Shown: piece by piece, positions 8,031 to 15,866 of the stretch
Layout of the letters: every line of letters begins with the position of its first letter
How positions within the stretch are numbered: the first letter of the stretch is position 1
Source: Streptomyces sp. NRRL F-5123
GTDB lineage: Bacteria > Actinomycetota > Actinomycetes > Streptomycetales > Streptomycetaceae
DNA: 64,000 bases
NCBI RefSeq assembly: GCF_000721495.1
Contig: NZ_JOHY01000005.1
Coordinates: 62,001 to 126,000 of the forward strand
Direction of reading: 5' to 3'
Made by a program: the position numbers and the translations under genes
Notes under the pieces: generated by a model
Database searches by the model: none
What the model saw: only the letters and a program-made list of their open reading frames with translations
Told to the model about the DNA's origin: nothing

Positions 8031-9248
8031 GTGAAGCTCTCGGACATCACGGTCGAGGTCCGCGACAAGTCCCTGACTCGTCGCGGCCTCATCCGTCCGG
8101 AAGAGCTGTCGATGACGCTCACCGACAACTTCAACAACATCGGCTCCTGGTCCCTGACCCTGGCGGCCGAGAATCCCCTCGCGGACGTCCTGCGCCAGCC
8201 CGGCGCCGGCATCATCGTCACCGGCCCGACCGACGTCCTGATGTCCGGGCCGATGGTGAAGGCCGAGTTCGCGGCGACGCAGGACGACCCGGGCGGGTCC
8301 ATCAGCTTCGACGGCGTGTCGGACACGGTCATCCTGGCCGACACGCTGGCGTTCCCCGACCCGACCAACCCGGACGGCGACAGCCAGACACTCGCTCACG
8401 ACGTCAGACAGGGCAAGGCCGAGGACGTCATGCACGCCTTCGTCATGGCCAACATCGGTCCAACGGCCCCGGCCGAGAGGCGCAAGACGGCGCTGATCGA
8501 CAGCCCCAGCCAGCACCGCGGCCCGGACGTCACCAAGTCCGCCCGCTTCCCCGTGCTGGGCAACCTGCTCGCCGAGACCGCCCTGTTGGGGAGCCTCGGA
8601 TTCCGTGTCATACAGCGCGGTACGAACCTCGTCTTCGAGACCTACGCCATCACCGACCGGACCAATCTGATCCGCCTCGACGTAGCCAACGGCACGCTCT
8701 CCGGGCAGCGTGTCGCCATCAGCCCGCCCGGCGTCACGCGCGCCATTGTGGCCGGCCAGGGGCAGATGACCGACCGCCAGTTCCTGGAGGTCGACACCGA
8801 TGAGTCGATCGCCGCGGAGGCGGCCTGGGGCCGGCGCATCGAGTCGTTCATCGACCAGCGCCAAACGGCCGACTGGACGGAACTCCAACAGGCCGGCGAT
8901 CAGGCGATGGCCGACAGTGGCTTCACCGCGGTCAACGTGCAGGTCGTCCCAATGGAGGACGGCGCGATGCGCTACGGCATCGACTGGGGCCTGGGTGACA
9001 AGGTCACCGTGATCGTCGAGGGCCAGGAGCTCACGTCCAACGCGACGGGCGTGGTCATGAAGGCGGACGCGGACGGCTTCAAGGTCGGCGTCCTGCTGGG
9101 TGACCCGAGCGGCTTCGATGCGAACGCCGCGCTGTCGAAGCGTGTGACAAACACCGAGACCCGTGTCTCACAACTGGAGCGGGCGTCAGACAGTGGCGGC
9201 GCCACCATCACGGACAACGAGATGATGTCGATCATGGGGGGCTGGTAA
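8031..9248 (+). CDS. Gp37-like tail tip protein (ReqiPepy6 family)
   Basis: 405 residues, GTG immediately after the previous stop. The start (ITVEVRDKSLTRRGLI) and middle (LAETALLGSLGFRVIQRGTNLVFETY) match the pattern of Siphovirus ReqiPepy6 Gp37-like proteins, baseplate hub components following Dit in actinophages. The last 50 residues (NAALSKRVTNTETRVSQLE) look like a short coiled coil, perhaps for trimerisation. Overlaps the next gene by one base (TAATG). Confidence 0.8.
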   Translation: MKLSDITVEVRDKSLTRRGLIRPEELSMTLTDNFNNIGSWSLTLAAENPLADVLRQPGAGIIVTGPTDVLMSGPMVKAEFAATQDDPGGSISFDGVSDTVILADTLAFPDPTNPDGDSQTLAHDVRQGKAEDVMHAFVMANIGPTAPAERRKTALIDSPSQHRGPDVTKSARFPVLGNLLAETALLGSLGFRVIQRGTNLVFETYAITDRTNLIRLDVANGTLSGQRVAISPPGVTRAIVAGQGQMTDRQFLEVDTDESIAAEAAWGRRIESFIDQRQTADWTELQQAGDQAMADSGFTAVNVQVVPMEDGAMRYGIDWGLGDKVTVIVEGQELTSNATGVVMKADADGFKVGVLLGDPSGFDANAALSKRVTNTETRVSQLERASDSGGATITDNEMMSIMGGW

Positions 9249-9547
9249 TGGCGACTACACCCAAGGCTTTCGTTCGATCCGTGGCGCCGACCAGTGCCAC
9301 GACCATGTACTCGGCACCGGATGGCGTGACGCCGATCGTGACCAGCATCGCGGTATCCAACTCGGCGACCACGCCGGGGTCGATCACTATCACCCTGGAC
9401 GACGTCGCCCTGATCTCGGGTGCCGTGGTGCCGCCTCAGGGCGTGCTCACTCTGGATGTCAAGCAGGTGTTCAGCTACGACATCTCGGTGCTCGGTGGCG
9501 CCACCTCACTCGGCGTGCACATCTGCGGTGTGGAGGTGTCGTCCTGA
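9248..9547 (+). CDS. small minor tail protein, unknown
   Basis: 99 residues, beta-rich and Thr/Val/Ser-rich (VTSIAVSNSATTPGSITITLDD), like a small immunoglobulin-like or tip-decorating protein. The ATG overlaps the upstream TAA, and its own stop overlaps the next start (TGATGG), so it belongs to the tail tip operon. No catalytic motif. Function is inferred from position between the Gp37-like protein and the fibre genes. Confidence 0.6.
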   Translation: MATTPKAFVRSVAPTSATTMYSAPDGVTPIVTSIAVSNSATTPGSITITLDDVALISGAVVPPQGVLTLDVKQVFSYDISVLGGATSLGVHICGVEVSS

Positions 9548-10023
9548 TGGGAGTGACTCTTTATCCGGACCCGCGCCCCCGCGGCGTCATCGTCCGTCAG
9601 ATCGTGAGCACCAGCGCGCTGGTCGGCAACACCGAGACGATGATGTACACACAGACCTTCTACGCGGAGGCCGGACGGAACTACGAGATCCACTTCCGCA
9701 CCGCCGTACTCGGCAACAGCGCGGGCGACGGCACCGCAGTGCAGTCCGGCCGCACTATCTGCCGATGGGCCGCCGGCTCCACCGTCACCACCGCGGGCAC
9801 ACTTATCGGCGACGTATACACCACCGCCTTCGCGCCCGACCTGACCCGCGCATCCGGCGTAGACGCCACTTTCAACCTCATCTCCCCGCCGGCCGGCCTC
9901 ATCACCATCGGCATCAGCCTGTACGCCCTTCGGCAGCCGGCAAGCACCTACGGCAGCGTGCACTACGGCACCAACGGTCAATCTGAACTGTTGGTCTCCG
10001 ACAACGGCGCCACGGCAACCTAG
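9547..10023 (+). CDS. minor tail protein, possible receptor-contact protein
   Basis: 158 residues, beta-rich with no charged clusters. MMYTQTFYAEAGRNYEIHFRTAV and ICRWAAGSTVTTAG suggest a jelly-roll-like fold often seen in tail-tip or fibre accessory proteins of Streptomyces phages. It directly precedes the tail fibre. I do not recognise a named family with certainty. It ends 12 bases before the next GTG, in a spacer holding a strong AGGAGGAAAA ribosome site. Confidence 0.5.
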   Translation: MGVTLYPDPRPRGVIVRQIVSTSALVGNTETMMYTQTFYAEAGRNYEIHFRTAVLGNSAGDGTAVQSGRTICRWAAGSTVTTAGTLIGDVYTTAFAPDLTRASGVDATFNLISPPAGLITIGISLYALRQPASTYGSVHYGTNGQSELLVSDNGATAT

Positions 10024-10035
10024 GAGGAAAAACTA

Positions 10036-11304
10036 GTGACTCAGAGCAGCTACCCCTTCGATGGCCAGTCCGTCAGTGAGGCTCAGTTCAGCCGCTTCTT
10101 CCGCGAGCTCGCCTCGCACTCCGGCGTCGCCGACACGCTCGGCGGGACCAGCTTCGCCGTGACCGGCGACAGCTCGGGCATGCAGGTGAAGGTGGCCCCC
10201 GGTTTCGCCATCATCCGCGGCCACGCCATCCAGTCCACGGCGATCGAGACTATGGCCATCGCGGCGGCCAGCGGAGCCCAGCGGTATGACCGCGTCGTCC
10301 TGCGCCTGGACCCGACTGCGAACTCCATCCTGATCGCCGTCGTGAAGGGCACCTCCGGGGCTGGCGCGCCGGCGCTAACTCAAACCGACACCGGCATCTA
10401 CGAGTTCCCCCTCGCCACCGTCAGCGTCCCAGCCGGCGCCGCAACCATTACGGCCAGCCAGGTGACCGGCGAGCGCGAGTTCCTGGGTAACACCGTGGGC
10501 GGCTGGACGACCGCAACCCGGCCGCAGGGCCCCCGCACTGGACGACTCGGCCTGAACGGGTCGACGGGCACCTGGGAATACTGGGACGGCACGCAGTGGA
10601 AGGATCTCGCGCCGACCGTCACCTGGTCGTCCGTCTCCGGCGCGCCAGCCACCTTCCCCCCGAGCGCGCACACGCACCTGTGGGCCGACATCACCGACAA
10701 GCCGGCCGCCTTCCCGCCGGCCACCCACTCGCACGACTGGAACTCGATCACCAGCAAGCCGACGACCTTTCCGCCGGCCACCCACTCGCACACCTGGACG
10801 TCGATCACCAGCAAGCCGACGACGTTCGCGCCGAGCGCGCACTCGCACTCCACTTACCTGGAATCCGGAGACACGATCTCCTGGGCCAACGGCTCGAAGC
10901 GTCCCTACAGCAACACCGCGACGGACGGCACCTGGTACTCGGTGTGGGTCGAGGGCTCCGGCAGCTTCTGCCGCAACACCAGCGCGAAGAAGTTCAAGGA
11001 GAACATCGAGAGCTTCGAGATCGACCCGGACACCGTCCTCGCGATGCGGCCGGTCATCTACGACCGCAAGGGCAAGGTCTCCGAGGACACCGGCGAGTGG
11101 AAGGAAGGCCGCAAGAACGAAGTCGGCCTGATCGCGGACGAGGTCGACGAGCTCGGCCTGAAGTGGCTCGTTCAGTACATGGACGGTGAGGTCGACGGCC
11201 TGCGCTACGACCTGCTCGGCGTCGCTCTGCTCCCGGTCGTCCAGCGCCAGGCCGAGCAGATCGCCGCGCTGGAGGCCCGCCTGACGGCCCTGGAGTCCGC
11301 GTGA
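10036..11304 (+). CDS. tail fibre with C-terminal peptidase S74 chaperone
   Basis: 422 residues, GTG at 10036 after AGGAGGAAAAACTA. The N-terminal 160 residues resemble phage fibre base domains. Residues about 200-275 contain four imperfect repeats of the type HSHxWxSITSKPTTFPPAT, a His-containing tail-fibre repeat that can bind metal in trimers. Residues 314-422 form an intramolecular chaperone domain: S316 and K321 (S-x4-K) form the expected self-cleavage dyad, followed by GLIADEV and a C-terminal coiled coil (QAEQIAALEARLTALE). The chaperone would be cut off after trimer folding. Confidence 0.85.
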   Translation: MTQSSYPFDGQSVSEAQFSRFFRELASHSGVADTLGGTSFAVTGDSSGMQVKVAPGFAIIRGHAIQSTAIETMAIAAASGAQRYDRVVLRLDPTANSILIAVVKGTSGAGAPALTQTDTGIYEFPLATVSVPAGAATITASQVTGEREFLGNTVGGWTTATRPQGPRTGRLGLNGSTGTWEYWDGTQWKDLAPTVTWSSVSGAPATFPPSAHTHLWADITDKPAAFPPATHSHDWNSITSKPTTFPPATHSHTWTSITSKPTTFAPSAHSHSTYLESGDTISWANGSKRPYSNTATDGTWYSVWVEGSGSFCRNTSAKKFKENIESFEIDPDTVLAMRPVIYDRKGKVSEDTGEWKEGRKNEVGLIADEVDELGLKWLVQYMDGEVDGLRYDLLGVALLPVVQRQAEQIAALEARLTALESA

Positions 11305-11639
11305 TCGACCCGAATGTGCAAGTGTCGCTGATCACTGCTGGCGGTGCCGTGGCGGTCGCCGGCCTGGGCCTGCTCGTCGAGTACATGCGCCGGCAGGTCA
11401 ACGCCATGAGCGAGGTTCGCGAGAACGTGCAAGTGGCGCGGGATCATGTCGCCAACACGCACACGACCAACCTGCGCGACGACCTGGACTCGGTGGCCGC
11501 CCAGCTCAACCGAGTCCTCGAACTACAGGAGCTGCACGGCCGAGAGCTGGGCGCCCTGCGTGAGGACATGGCGCACGAACGGCGCGAGCGCCTGGCTGTG
11601 GCCTCCCGACTCGACGACCACATGGCCGCCACTACCTGA
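11301..11639 (+). CDS. DUF2746-like membrane protein, probable lysis or tail accessory
   Basis: 112 residues, GTG overlapping the fibre stop (GTGA). One N-terminal membrane segment (LITAGGAVAVAGLGLLVEYM, about 10-29) is followed by a long charged helix or coiled coil (LNRVLELQELHGRELGALREDM). This is the layout of DUF2746 proteins found next to endolysins in actinophages. It may be a second holin-like or spanin-like factor. Two copies of the dispersed site lie in its coding sequence. Confidence 0.6.
   Translation: MIDPNVQVSLITAGGAVAVAGLGLLVEYMRRQVNAMSEVRENVQVARDHVANTHTTNLRDDLDSVAAQLNRVLELQELHGRELGALREDMAHERRERLAVASRLDDHMAATT
11315..11328 (+). promoter_or_regulatory. dispersed 14-bp site (13/14) at the start of the DUF2746-like gene
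   Basis: TGTGCAAGTGTCGC, only T5 to C differs from consensus. It covers codons 5-9 of the gene at 11301. Confidence 0.6.
11426..11439 (+). promoter_or_regulatory. dispersed 14-bp site, weak copy (11/14)
   Basis: CGTGCAAGTGGCGC inside the same small membrane gene, 111 bases after the previous copy. Confidence 0.4.
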
Positions 11640-11709
11640 TCGCCCCCTGTCATGGCCCCCCTCCAGCTCGGAGTCGGGGCCTTCGTCTTGCCCGAAGGAG
11701 ATACGCATC

Positions 11710-12612
11710 GTGACCATCAAAGGTCAGGACTGGTCCAGTCACCAGGTCGCCGAGCCGTCCACCGCCGGCCTCAGTTTCGTCATCATCAAGGCCACCGAGG
11801 GCACCAGCTACACCAGTCCGAACATGACCAAGCAGACCGCGCACGCCCGGAAGAACGGCCTGCTCGTCGGCTTCTACCACTTCCTCCGGCCCGGCGACAT
11901 GGCCAAGCAGGCGGCGTACTTCGTCGCGAAGGCGGCCAGCGTCGAGGGTGACACCTTCTGGGCCGACTGGGAGGACCCGAAGGTCTCCTGCGCCGACAAG
12001 GACGCCTTCCTCGCGGAGGTCAAGCGGCTGCGGCCGACGCACCGCGTGGGCCTTTACTGCTCGCGCGATTTCTGGGTCAACCACGACCACACCTCGGTGT
12101 GCGGCGACGCCCTATGGATCGCCCAGTACAACGGCTTGGCCGGCGCCCCGAACATCGAGCACGCCTGGGTCATCGACCAGTGGACCTCGACTCCCGTGGA
12201 CACCGACGTCGCGAACTTCGTGAGCAAGGCCGCCATGGAGACCTGGCAGCGGGCGCTCATCCCCAAGCCGGCCGCTCCGGCGCCGGCCAAGCCGAAGCCA
12301 GCGCCGGCCAAGCCCGCGGCGAAGCCGGTCGTCAGCCTGGCCCACTTCCTCGCCGCCCAGAAGGCGGACAGCAAGGGGAAGCAGGGGCACACCACCTACA
12401 CGGCCGAGGCCCTGGTGGTGGAGAAGGCGCTCCGTACCGAGGGCCTCCTCGCGGCTCAGTACGTGGATGGCAGTGCCGGCACCAAGACCAGGGTCGCCTA
12501 CGCGGCCTACCAGCGTCGGCTCGGCTACAAGGGCAAGGACGCGGACGGCTACGCCGGCCTGTCGAGCCTGAAGGCGCTCGGCAAGAAGCACGGGTTCGGG
12601 GTAAAGGCATGA
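11710..12612 (+). CDS. endolysin: GH25 muramidase with peptidoglycan-binding domain
   Basis: 300 residues, GTG at 11710 after GAAGGAG. It cuts the N-acetylmuramic acid to N-acetylglucosamine bond of peptidoglycan. Residues 1-195 are a GH25 lysozyme fold: D7 in DWSSHQ, FVIIKATEG, FYHFLRPGD and the acid pair D86/E88 in ADWED. Residues about 200-222 are an Ala/Pro/Lys linker. The end (about 225-300, with TYTAEALVVEKALRTEGLL and TRVAYAAYQRRLGY) is a peptidoglycan-binding domain. No signal peptide, so release needs the holin just downstream. Confidence 0.92.
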   Translation: MTIKGQDWSSHQVAEPSTAGLSFVIIKATEGTSYTSPNMTKQTAHARKNGLLVGFYHFLRPGDMAKQAAYFVAKAASVEGDTFWADWEDPKVSCADKDAFLAEVKRLRPTHRVGLYCSRDFWVNHDHTSVCGDALWIAQYNGLAGAPNIEHAWVIDQWTSTPVDTDVANFVSKAAMETWQRALIPKPAAPAPAKPKPAPAKPAAKPVVSLAHFLAAQKADSKGKQGHTTYTAEALVVEKALRTEGLLAAQYVDGSAGTKTRVAYAAYQRRLGYKGKDADGYAGLSSLKALGKKHGFGVKA

Positions 12613-12830
12613 GCCCTCACCTCAAGCGGGTCATCCGCACCTTTCTCCAGGGCGTCGTCGGAATCGCGTCCGCGCTTCCCGGACTGCTCTCCTCTGCGGG
12701 CCTTGGGAACACCGTCCCGTACGCAGCTCAAGCGGTCGTCGTCTCGACCGTACTGGCGCACGTCATGGGACTCCCCGCAATCGAACAGGTACTCGATAAA
12801 TTGGGTATAGGGCTTATCGACAGCGAGTAA
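12609..12830 (+). CDS. holin
   Basis: 73 residues, ATG overlapping the endolysin stop (ATGA). A basic N-terminus (SPHLKRVIRTFLQGV) is followed by two short hydrophobic segments (about 14-33 and 38-56) and an acidic C-terminus. Size, layout and coupling to the endolysin gene support a small phage holin that opens the membrane for the muramidase. A hairpin terminator follows within 10 bases. Confidence 0.8.
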   Translation: MSPHLKRVIRTFLQGVVGIASALPGLLSSAGLGNTVPYAAQAVVVSTVLAHVMGLPAIEQVLDKLGIGLIDSE

Positions 12831-12834
12831 CAAA

Positions 12835-12862
12835 GCCCCCGTCGGTGCACTCCGGCGGGGGC
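12835..12862 (+). terminator. terminator between convergent lysis and regulatory genes
   Basis: GCCCCCGTCGG (12835-12845) pairs with CCGGCGGGGGC (12852-12862) with one U-G pair and a 6-base loop. It ends the late operon; the next gene reads from the other side. Confidence 0.8.
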
Positions 12863-12873
12863 CCCTCGACCCC

Positions 12874-13227
12874 TCACTGCCGCTTGGACTTCTCGATCTC
12901 TTCCAGCGTTACAACCTTCGGCGCCCTGCGACGCCTGCCAGTCGGACCCGCGGGCGCCGCCTTCTTGGCGGGCACCGCCTTCTTAGCCGACGTGGCCCTC
13001 TTCGCGGGCTCGGACGTCTGGCCGACAGCGCTCTCAACCATGGCCGTCACCGCAGGGTCGAGCCCCTGCACTGGCTCCAACTCGCCCTCCTCCAGCCACT
13101 CTTCGAGCGGCGCGCCATGCTCGGCGCACAGGTCCTTTTCGATGCTTCGGCCGTCACTAACGCTGATGACGTAGGTCTTGGCCGGGATCAGCTTGCAGGT
13201 GTCGCAAGCGGTGACCTCGATCTTCAT
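12874..13227 (-). CDS. small zinc-finger-like, Lys/Ala-tailed phage protein
   Basis: 117 residues. ATG 13227 has AGGAGA 5 bases upstream; the longer frame to 13470 crosses a divergent gene and is not used. C8 and C11 (ACDTC) and C34/H37 (LCAEH) could hold zinc. Residues about 75-105 are Ala/Lys/Pro repeats (AKKAVPAKKAAPAGP) followed by RRRRAPK, a basic histone- or Lsr2-like DNA-binding tail. It is the only leftward gene near here and is divergent from the HTH gene at 13350. A DNA-binding or immunity role is plausible but not shown. Confidence 0.65.
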   Translation of the reverse strand: MKIEVTACDTCKLIPAKTYVISVSDGRSIEKDLCAEHGAPLEEWLEEGELEPVQGLDPAVTAMVESAVGQTSEPAKRATSAKKAVPAKKAAPAGPTGRRRRAPKVVTLEEIEKSKRQ

Positions 13228-13278
13228 GCCGTCTCCTGGTGTGTATCTTGGTGTGACCCCAACGATACTCCCGCACCA

Positions 13279-13310
13279 TTGACGCACTTGCGGTAGTGTG
13301 GAAGTGTTGC
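13279..13310 (+). promoter_or_regulatory. promoter of the HTH gene with an operator-like inverted pair
   Basis: TTGACG (13279-13284) starts the block TTGACGCACTTGC, which is also at 15334. Eleven to twelve bases on, TGTGGAAGTGTTGC (13297-13310) is a 12/14 copy of the dispersed site and covers the -10 position (AAGTGT, 17-base spacer). The ACTTGC half faces it, giving an inverted arrangement. Confidence 0.55.
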
Positions 13311-13349
13311 AGAAGCATGGATGGAACGATTGAGTGAGTAAGGAGGAAC

Positions 13350-13817
13350 ATGGGCAAGCGCAAGATCCAGAATGAGACCGAGGTCGACCGCTGGTTTGAA
13401 GAAGGCTTGACATACCAGCAGATGGTCGAAAAGTACCTTGAGCTCTACAACATAGAGACCTCCCCTTCAATGTGGGGGAATTACCGCCGCCGGAAGCGTC
13501 TGGAACGGCGGATCGTGCGCGACGACGACCTCATCCCCTGGGCCGTGAAGCCGGAGCACCGCTGGATCTATCCGCTGGTGATGCTTCGAGTGGAGGCTCG
13601 CCGCCGGGCCGGCAAGGAACTCACGGCTGACGACGCCGGTCGCCTGGCCTCCTGGTTGCAGATGCTGGACGAGGCCGAGGCTGTAGTGCACTACGACCCC
13701 GACACGGAGGAGGGCTTTTTTCTGGTGCCTCGCCAGCCCGGGGATGACCTCATTCATCGACCCAAGGAGAAGACTGCACGCCCGAACGCAGACAAGGCGA
13801 TGGACAACGAAGACTGA
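13350..13817 (+). CDS. HTH-type phage regulator, candidate immunity repressor
   Basis: 155 residues, ATG 13350 after AAGGAGG. The N-terminal 50 residues (ETEVDRWFEEGLTYQQMVEKY, then TSPSMWGNYRRRKRLERR) read as helix-turn-helix with a basic recognition end. The middle is acidic and helical, and the tail is charged. It is divergent from a basic DNA-binding-like gene, lies between the late and early modules and has an operator-like pair over its own promoter, all as expected of a lysogeny repressor. Cluster A mycobacteriophage repressors are of similar size and also bind asymmetric dispersed sites. Assignment is inference. Confidence 0.5.
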   Translation: MGKRKIQNETEVDRWFEEGLTYQQMVEKYLELYNIETSPSMWGNYRRRKRLERRIVRDDDLIPWAVKPEHRWIYPLVMLRVEARRRAGKELTADDAGRLASWLQMLDEAEAVVHYDPDTEEGFFLVPRQPGDDLIHRPKEKTARPNADKAMDNED

Positions 13818-13841
13818 AGATGATCGCAGGTCAGGCGCAGA

Positions 13842-13878
13842 ACAGGGCCCCCCACATCCGTAGTGTGGGGGGCCCTGT
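13842..13878 (+). terminator. perfect 15-bp hairpin terminator
   Basis: ACAGGGCCCCCCACA (13842-13856) pairs without mismatch with TGTGGGGGGCCCTGT (13864-13878), 7-base loop. It closes the regulator gene and insulates the early operon. Confidence 0.85.
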
Positions 13879-13892
13879 CGTTGCCCAAGAGT

Positions 13893-14085
13893 AGGGTCCA
13901 CACAGTCACATCCTCAACTTTATTACCTGCGCGATGCAACCTTCTGCCCGGATTGCGGGTCGAACTGTCGAGTCGTGGAGGTCTTGTGAAGCTTCGTGAA
14001 CAAAGTGTGAGCGTAGCCCTTGACAGCCCTTGACGGCTCATGAAGGATGAACGTCCGGCTACACTTACACACAAGGAGGTCGTAG
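13893..14085 (+). promoter_or_regulatory. early-operon promoter region
   Basis: About 190 bases without a gene. It contains TTGACA (14020-14025) and TTGACG (14030-14035) in a direct repeat CCCTTGACRGC, an AAGGAT at 14043-14048 at 17-base spacing from the first, and TACACT (14060-14065), a good -10. The TACACT lies in a reversed 13/14 copy of the dispersed site (14058-14071). A repressor there would block the start of the exonuclease/replication genes. The exact promoter pair cannot be fixed by eye. Confidence 0.55.
14058..14071 (-). promoter_or_regulatory. dispersed 14-bp site, reversed copy (13/14)
   Basis: Minus strand TGTGTAAGTGTAGC, only C12 to A differs. It is the only strong copy opposed to the local direction of transcription, 15 bases before the ATG at 14086. 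Confidence 0.6.
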
Positions 14086-14385
14086 ATGGTCCATCGCCTG
14101 GGGGGCGGCCCTTCTTTCGCACCGGGAGGATGGAAGGGTGCGTACACCTCTCCTGACGGACTGATCCAGCTCGTGGTAGACGAGGAGGAGTACAACTTCT
14201 ACATCGACGCCAAGGAAGGCTACAGCGCCCACCTCATGAGGTCGGTACTTCTGATGGCCTCGCAATACAACCTTGAACTGCTGGACGACAGCGAAGGAGA
14301 CCCCGAGTTCGTGGATGACGAGACGATCCGCATCTACCTGTGCCCGAGGCCGGCATGCGTGCCGGAGCTGGCGGTGGTTGCGTGA
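14086..14385 (+). CDS. early phage protein, unknown
   Basis: 99 residues, ATG after AAGGAGG. Acidic, with DGLIQLVVDEEEYNFYID and DDETIRIYLCPRPACVPELAV. First gene after the operator-rich promoter region and overlapped by the exonuclease GTG (GTGA), so probably made early. I recognise no family; the compact alpha/beta pattern and CPRPAC near the end are all that can be said. Confidence 0.6.
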   Translation: MVHRLGGGPSFAPGGWKGAYTSPDGLIQLVVDEEEYNFYIDAKEGYSAHLMRSVLLMASQYNLELLDDSEGDPEFVDDETIRIYLCPRPACVPELAVVA

Positions 14386-15326
14386 CCCTGAACCTGATGG
14401 AACTGCCGCAGGCCAAGCCCCTGCACCCCAACATGGCTGTTCCGCGCGACGGCTGGGGCCGACCCCTGGTCGTCCCACGTGGCGGCGGCAAGCCCAAGGG
14501 GCACACCCGCACGACGACGTTCATCGACTGCATCGAGGACAAGTCGAACATCGTCGACTGGAAGGCACGTAACGTCCTGATCGGCGTCGCGAAGCGGCCC
14601 GACCTGGCGGCCACGGCCCTGGAGTTGGACCCAGAGGACCCGGCCGACAAGAAGCGGCTCAACGCCCTTGCCGAGCAGGCGGAGGACGCAGCCGGCGCCA
14701 ACGAGAAGTCCCGCAAGGGCACTTACCTGCACGACCTGAGCGAGTACGCCGACCGCGGCGAGCCGCTGCCCCGGACCGTCTCGGGAGCCGACCTCGACGA
14801 CATGGCCGCATACATGATGGCCACCAGCGCGCTGACGGTTGTGGCTGTCGAGCAGTTCGTCATCGTGCCCGAGCTGTCGGTGGGCGGTACGTTCGACCGA
14901 CTGTCGCGCTACGAGGGGCCCGGCCCGGACGGCAAGCCGATCGAGGGCAACTTCATTACCGACACGAAGACTGGCAGCATCGAGTACGGCCGACTCAAGA
15001 TGGCCAGTCAGCTCGCGACCTATTCGCGTGGCGTGCTGTACGACCACACCAGATTCCCCGCGCCGAGCAAGGACGACAAGAAGGCGTTCGCGGCCTGGAA
15101 GAAGCAGGAGTTCACCGCCGAGGAGGCCGAGCAGGCTTACTCGTCACTGCCTCCCGTCAACCAGGACTGGGGCATCATCGTCCACTTGCCGCAAGGGCAG
15201 GGGGTGTGCAACTTGTACTGGGCGAACCTGCGGATCGGGTGGTCCCTGGCGCAGCTTGCCCTCACCATCCGGGAAGCACGGTCGACGAAGGGGGCGCTGA
15301 CACCTTTCGTGACGCAGGCCACATGA
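14382..15326 (+). CDS. PD-(D/E)XK exonuclease (Cas4/RecB-like), phage recombination
   Basis: 314 residues, GTG 14382 overlapping the previous stop. The core of the PD-(D/E)XK nuclease fold is visible: acidic residues in the N-terminal half (KGTYLHDLSEYAD), GGTFDRL with its Asp, then ITDTKTGS where the D-x-K lies, and the helix YGRLKMASQLATYSRG that follows in Cas4/RecB-like phage exonucleases. Such enzymes resect double-stranded ends for phage recombination, usually with an annealing or SSB-like partner; the next genes may supply that. Confidence 0.75.
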   Translation: MTLNLMELPQAKPLHPNMAVPRDGWGRPLVVPRGGGKPKGHTRTTTFIDCIEDKSNIVDWKARNVLIGVAKRPDLAATALELDPEDPADKKRLNALAEQAEDAAGANEKSRKGTYLHDLSEYADRGEPLPRTVSGADLDDMAAYMMATSALTVVAVEQFVIVPELSVGGTFDRLSRYEGPGPDGKPIEGNFITDTKTGSIEYGRLKMASQLATYSRGVLYDHTRFPAPSKDDKKAFAAWKKQEFTAEEAEQAYSSLPPVNQDWGIIVHLPQGQGVCNLYWANLRIGWSLAQLALTIREARSTKGALTPFVTQAT

Positions 15327-15333
15327 TCCGAGC

Positions 15334-15366
15334 TTGACGCACTTGCACAATGTGTGTAAGTTGAAC
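15334..15366 (+). promoter_or_regulatory. promoter TTGACG-N17-TAAGTT overlapped by an inverted operator pair
   Basis: -35 TTGACG (15334-15339), 17-base spacer, -10 TAAGTT (15357-15362). ACTTGCACA (15341-15349) and TGTGTAAGT (15353-15361) are inverted halves with 3 bases between and one mismatch. The right half is the dispersed motif and covers the -10, so bound protein should exclude polymerase. It serves the gene at 15399. Confidence 0.65.
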
Positions 15367-15398
15367 AACGTCACCGCGAGAGAGGAGCACAACACCGC

Positions 15399-15866
15399 GT
15401 GAAGATCACGATCAAGTACGGCAAGGGCTACGACGACACCTGGGCGGTCTTCGAGGGAGCGACCCCGGAGGTCAGGGCCGACATCATGGACTACTTCGGC
15501 ATGGACCCCGCCACGCAGGTCGGGCTCAGCCTGAGCAGCGTCGTCGTCAACGCGACGCAGATCGCGCACGGCAAGGGCCTGATCGCCACGTCGCTCGGCG
15601 CCACGGTCGTCGAGGAGACGGCCAGTGAGCCGGCGCAGCCGGCTGGCGACCCGTGGGCGACCGCGGCCAACACGTCCAGCAGTGTAAGTGTCGCAGAGCA
15701 GCCGGCCGTGAATCCGAACGCCTGGATCCTCGGCGAGATCGAGAAGCAGACCACGGTCGACGGCCTGAAGAAGCTGTGGGCCGAGAACCAGAGCTTCTTC
15801 GCGGACGCCTCTGTGATGGCGGCCTGGAAGGCGAAGGGCAAGGCGCTCCAGGCGGCTGCCGCGTGA
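15399..15866 (+). CDS. early phage protein of unknown function, two-part
   Basis: 155 residues, GTG start. Residues 1-75 (MKITIKYGKGYDDTWAVFEG, ending in LGATVVEE) form one probable domain. A Ala/Pro/Ser linker carries a copy of the dispersed site in its codons (15681-15694). Residues about 108-155 (WILGEIEKQTTVDGLKKLWAE) form a helical end. Lying between the exonuclease and an acidic-tailed protein, it could be a recombination accessory. No family recognised. Confidence 0.6.
   Translation: MKITIKYGKGYDDTWAVFEGATPEVRADIMDYFGMDPATQVGLSLSSVVVNATQIAHGKGLIATSLGATVVEETASEPAQPAGDPWATAANTSSSVSVAEQPAVNPNAWILGEIEKQTTVDGLKKLWAENQSFFADASVMAAWKAKGKALQAAAA
15681..15694 (+). promoter_or_regulatory. dispersed 14-bp site inside a coding linker (13/14)
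   Basis: AGTGTAAGTGTCGC; only the first base differs from consensus. Codons for a Ser/Val-rich linker of the gene at 15399. Confidence 0.55.

Noticed and set aside
14711..14724. Reversed CACTTAC in the exonuclease gene
   Set aside because: Only the core matches; flanks do not fit the 14-bp motif.
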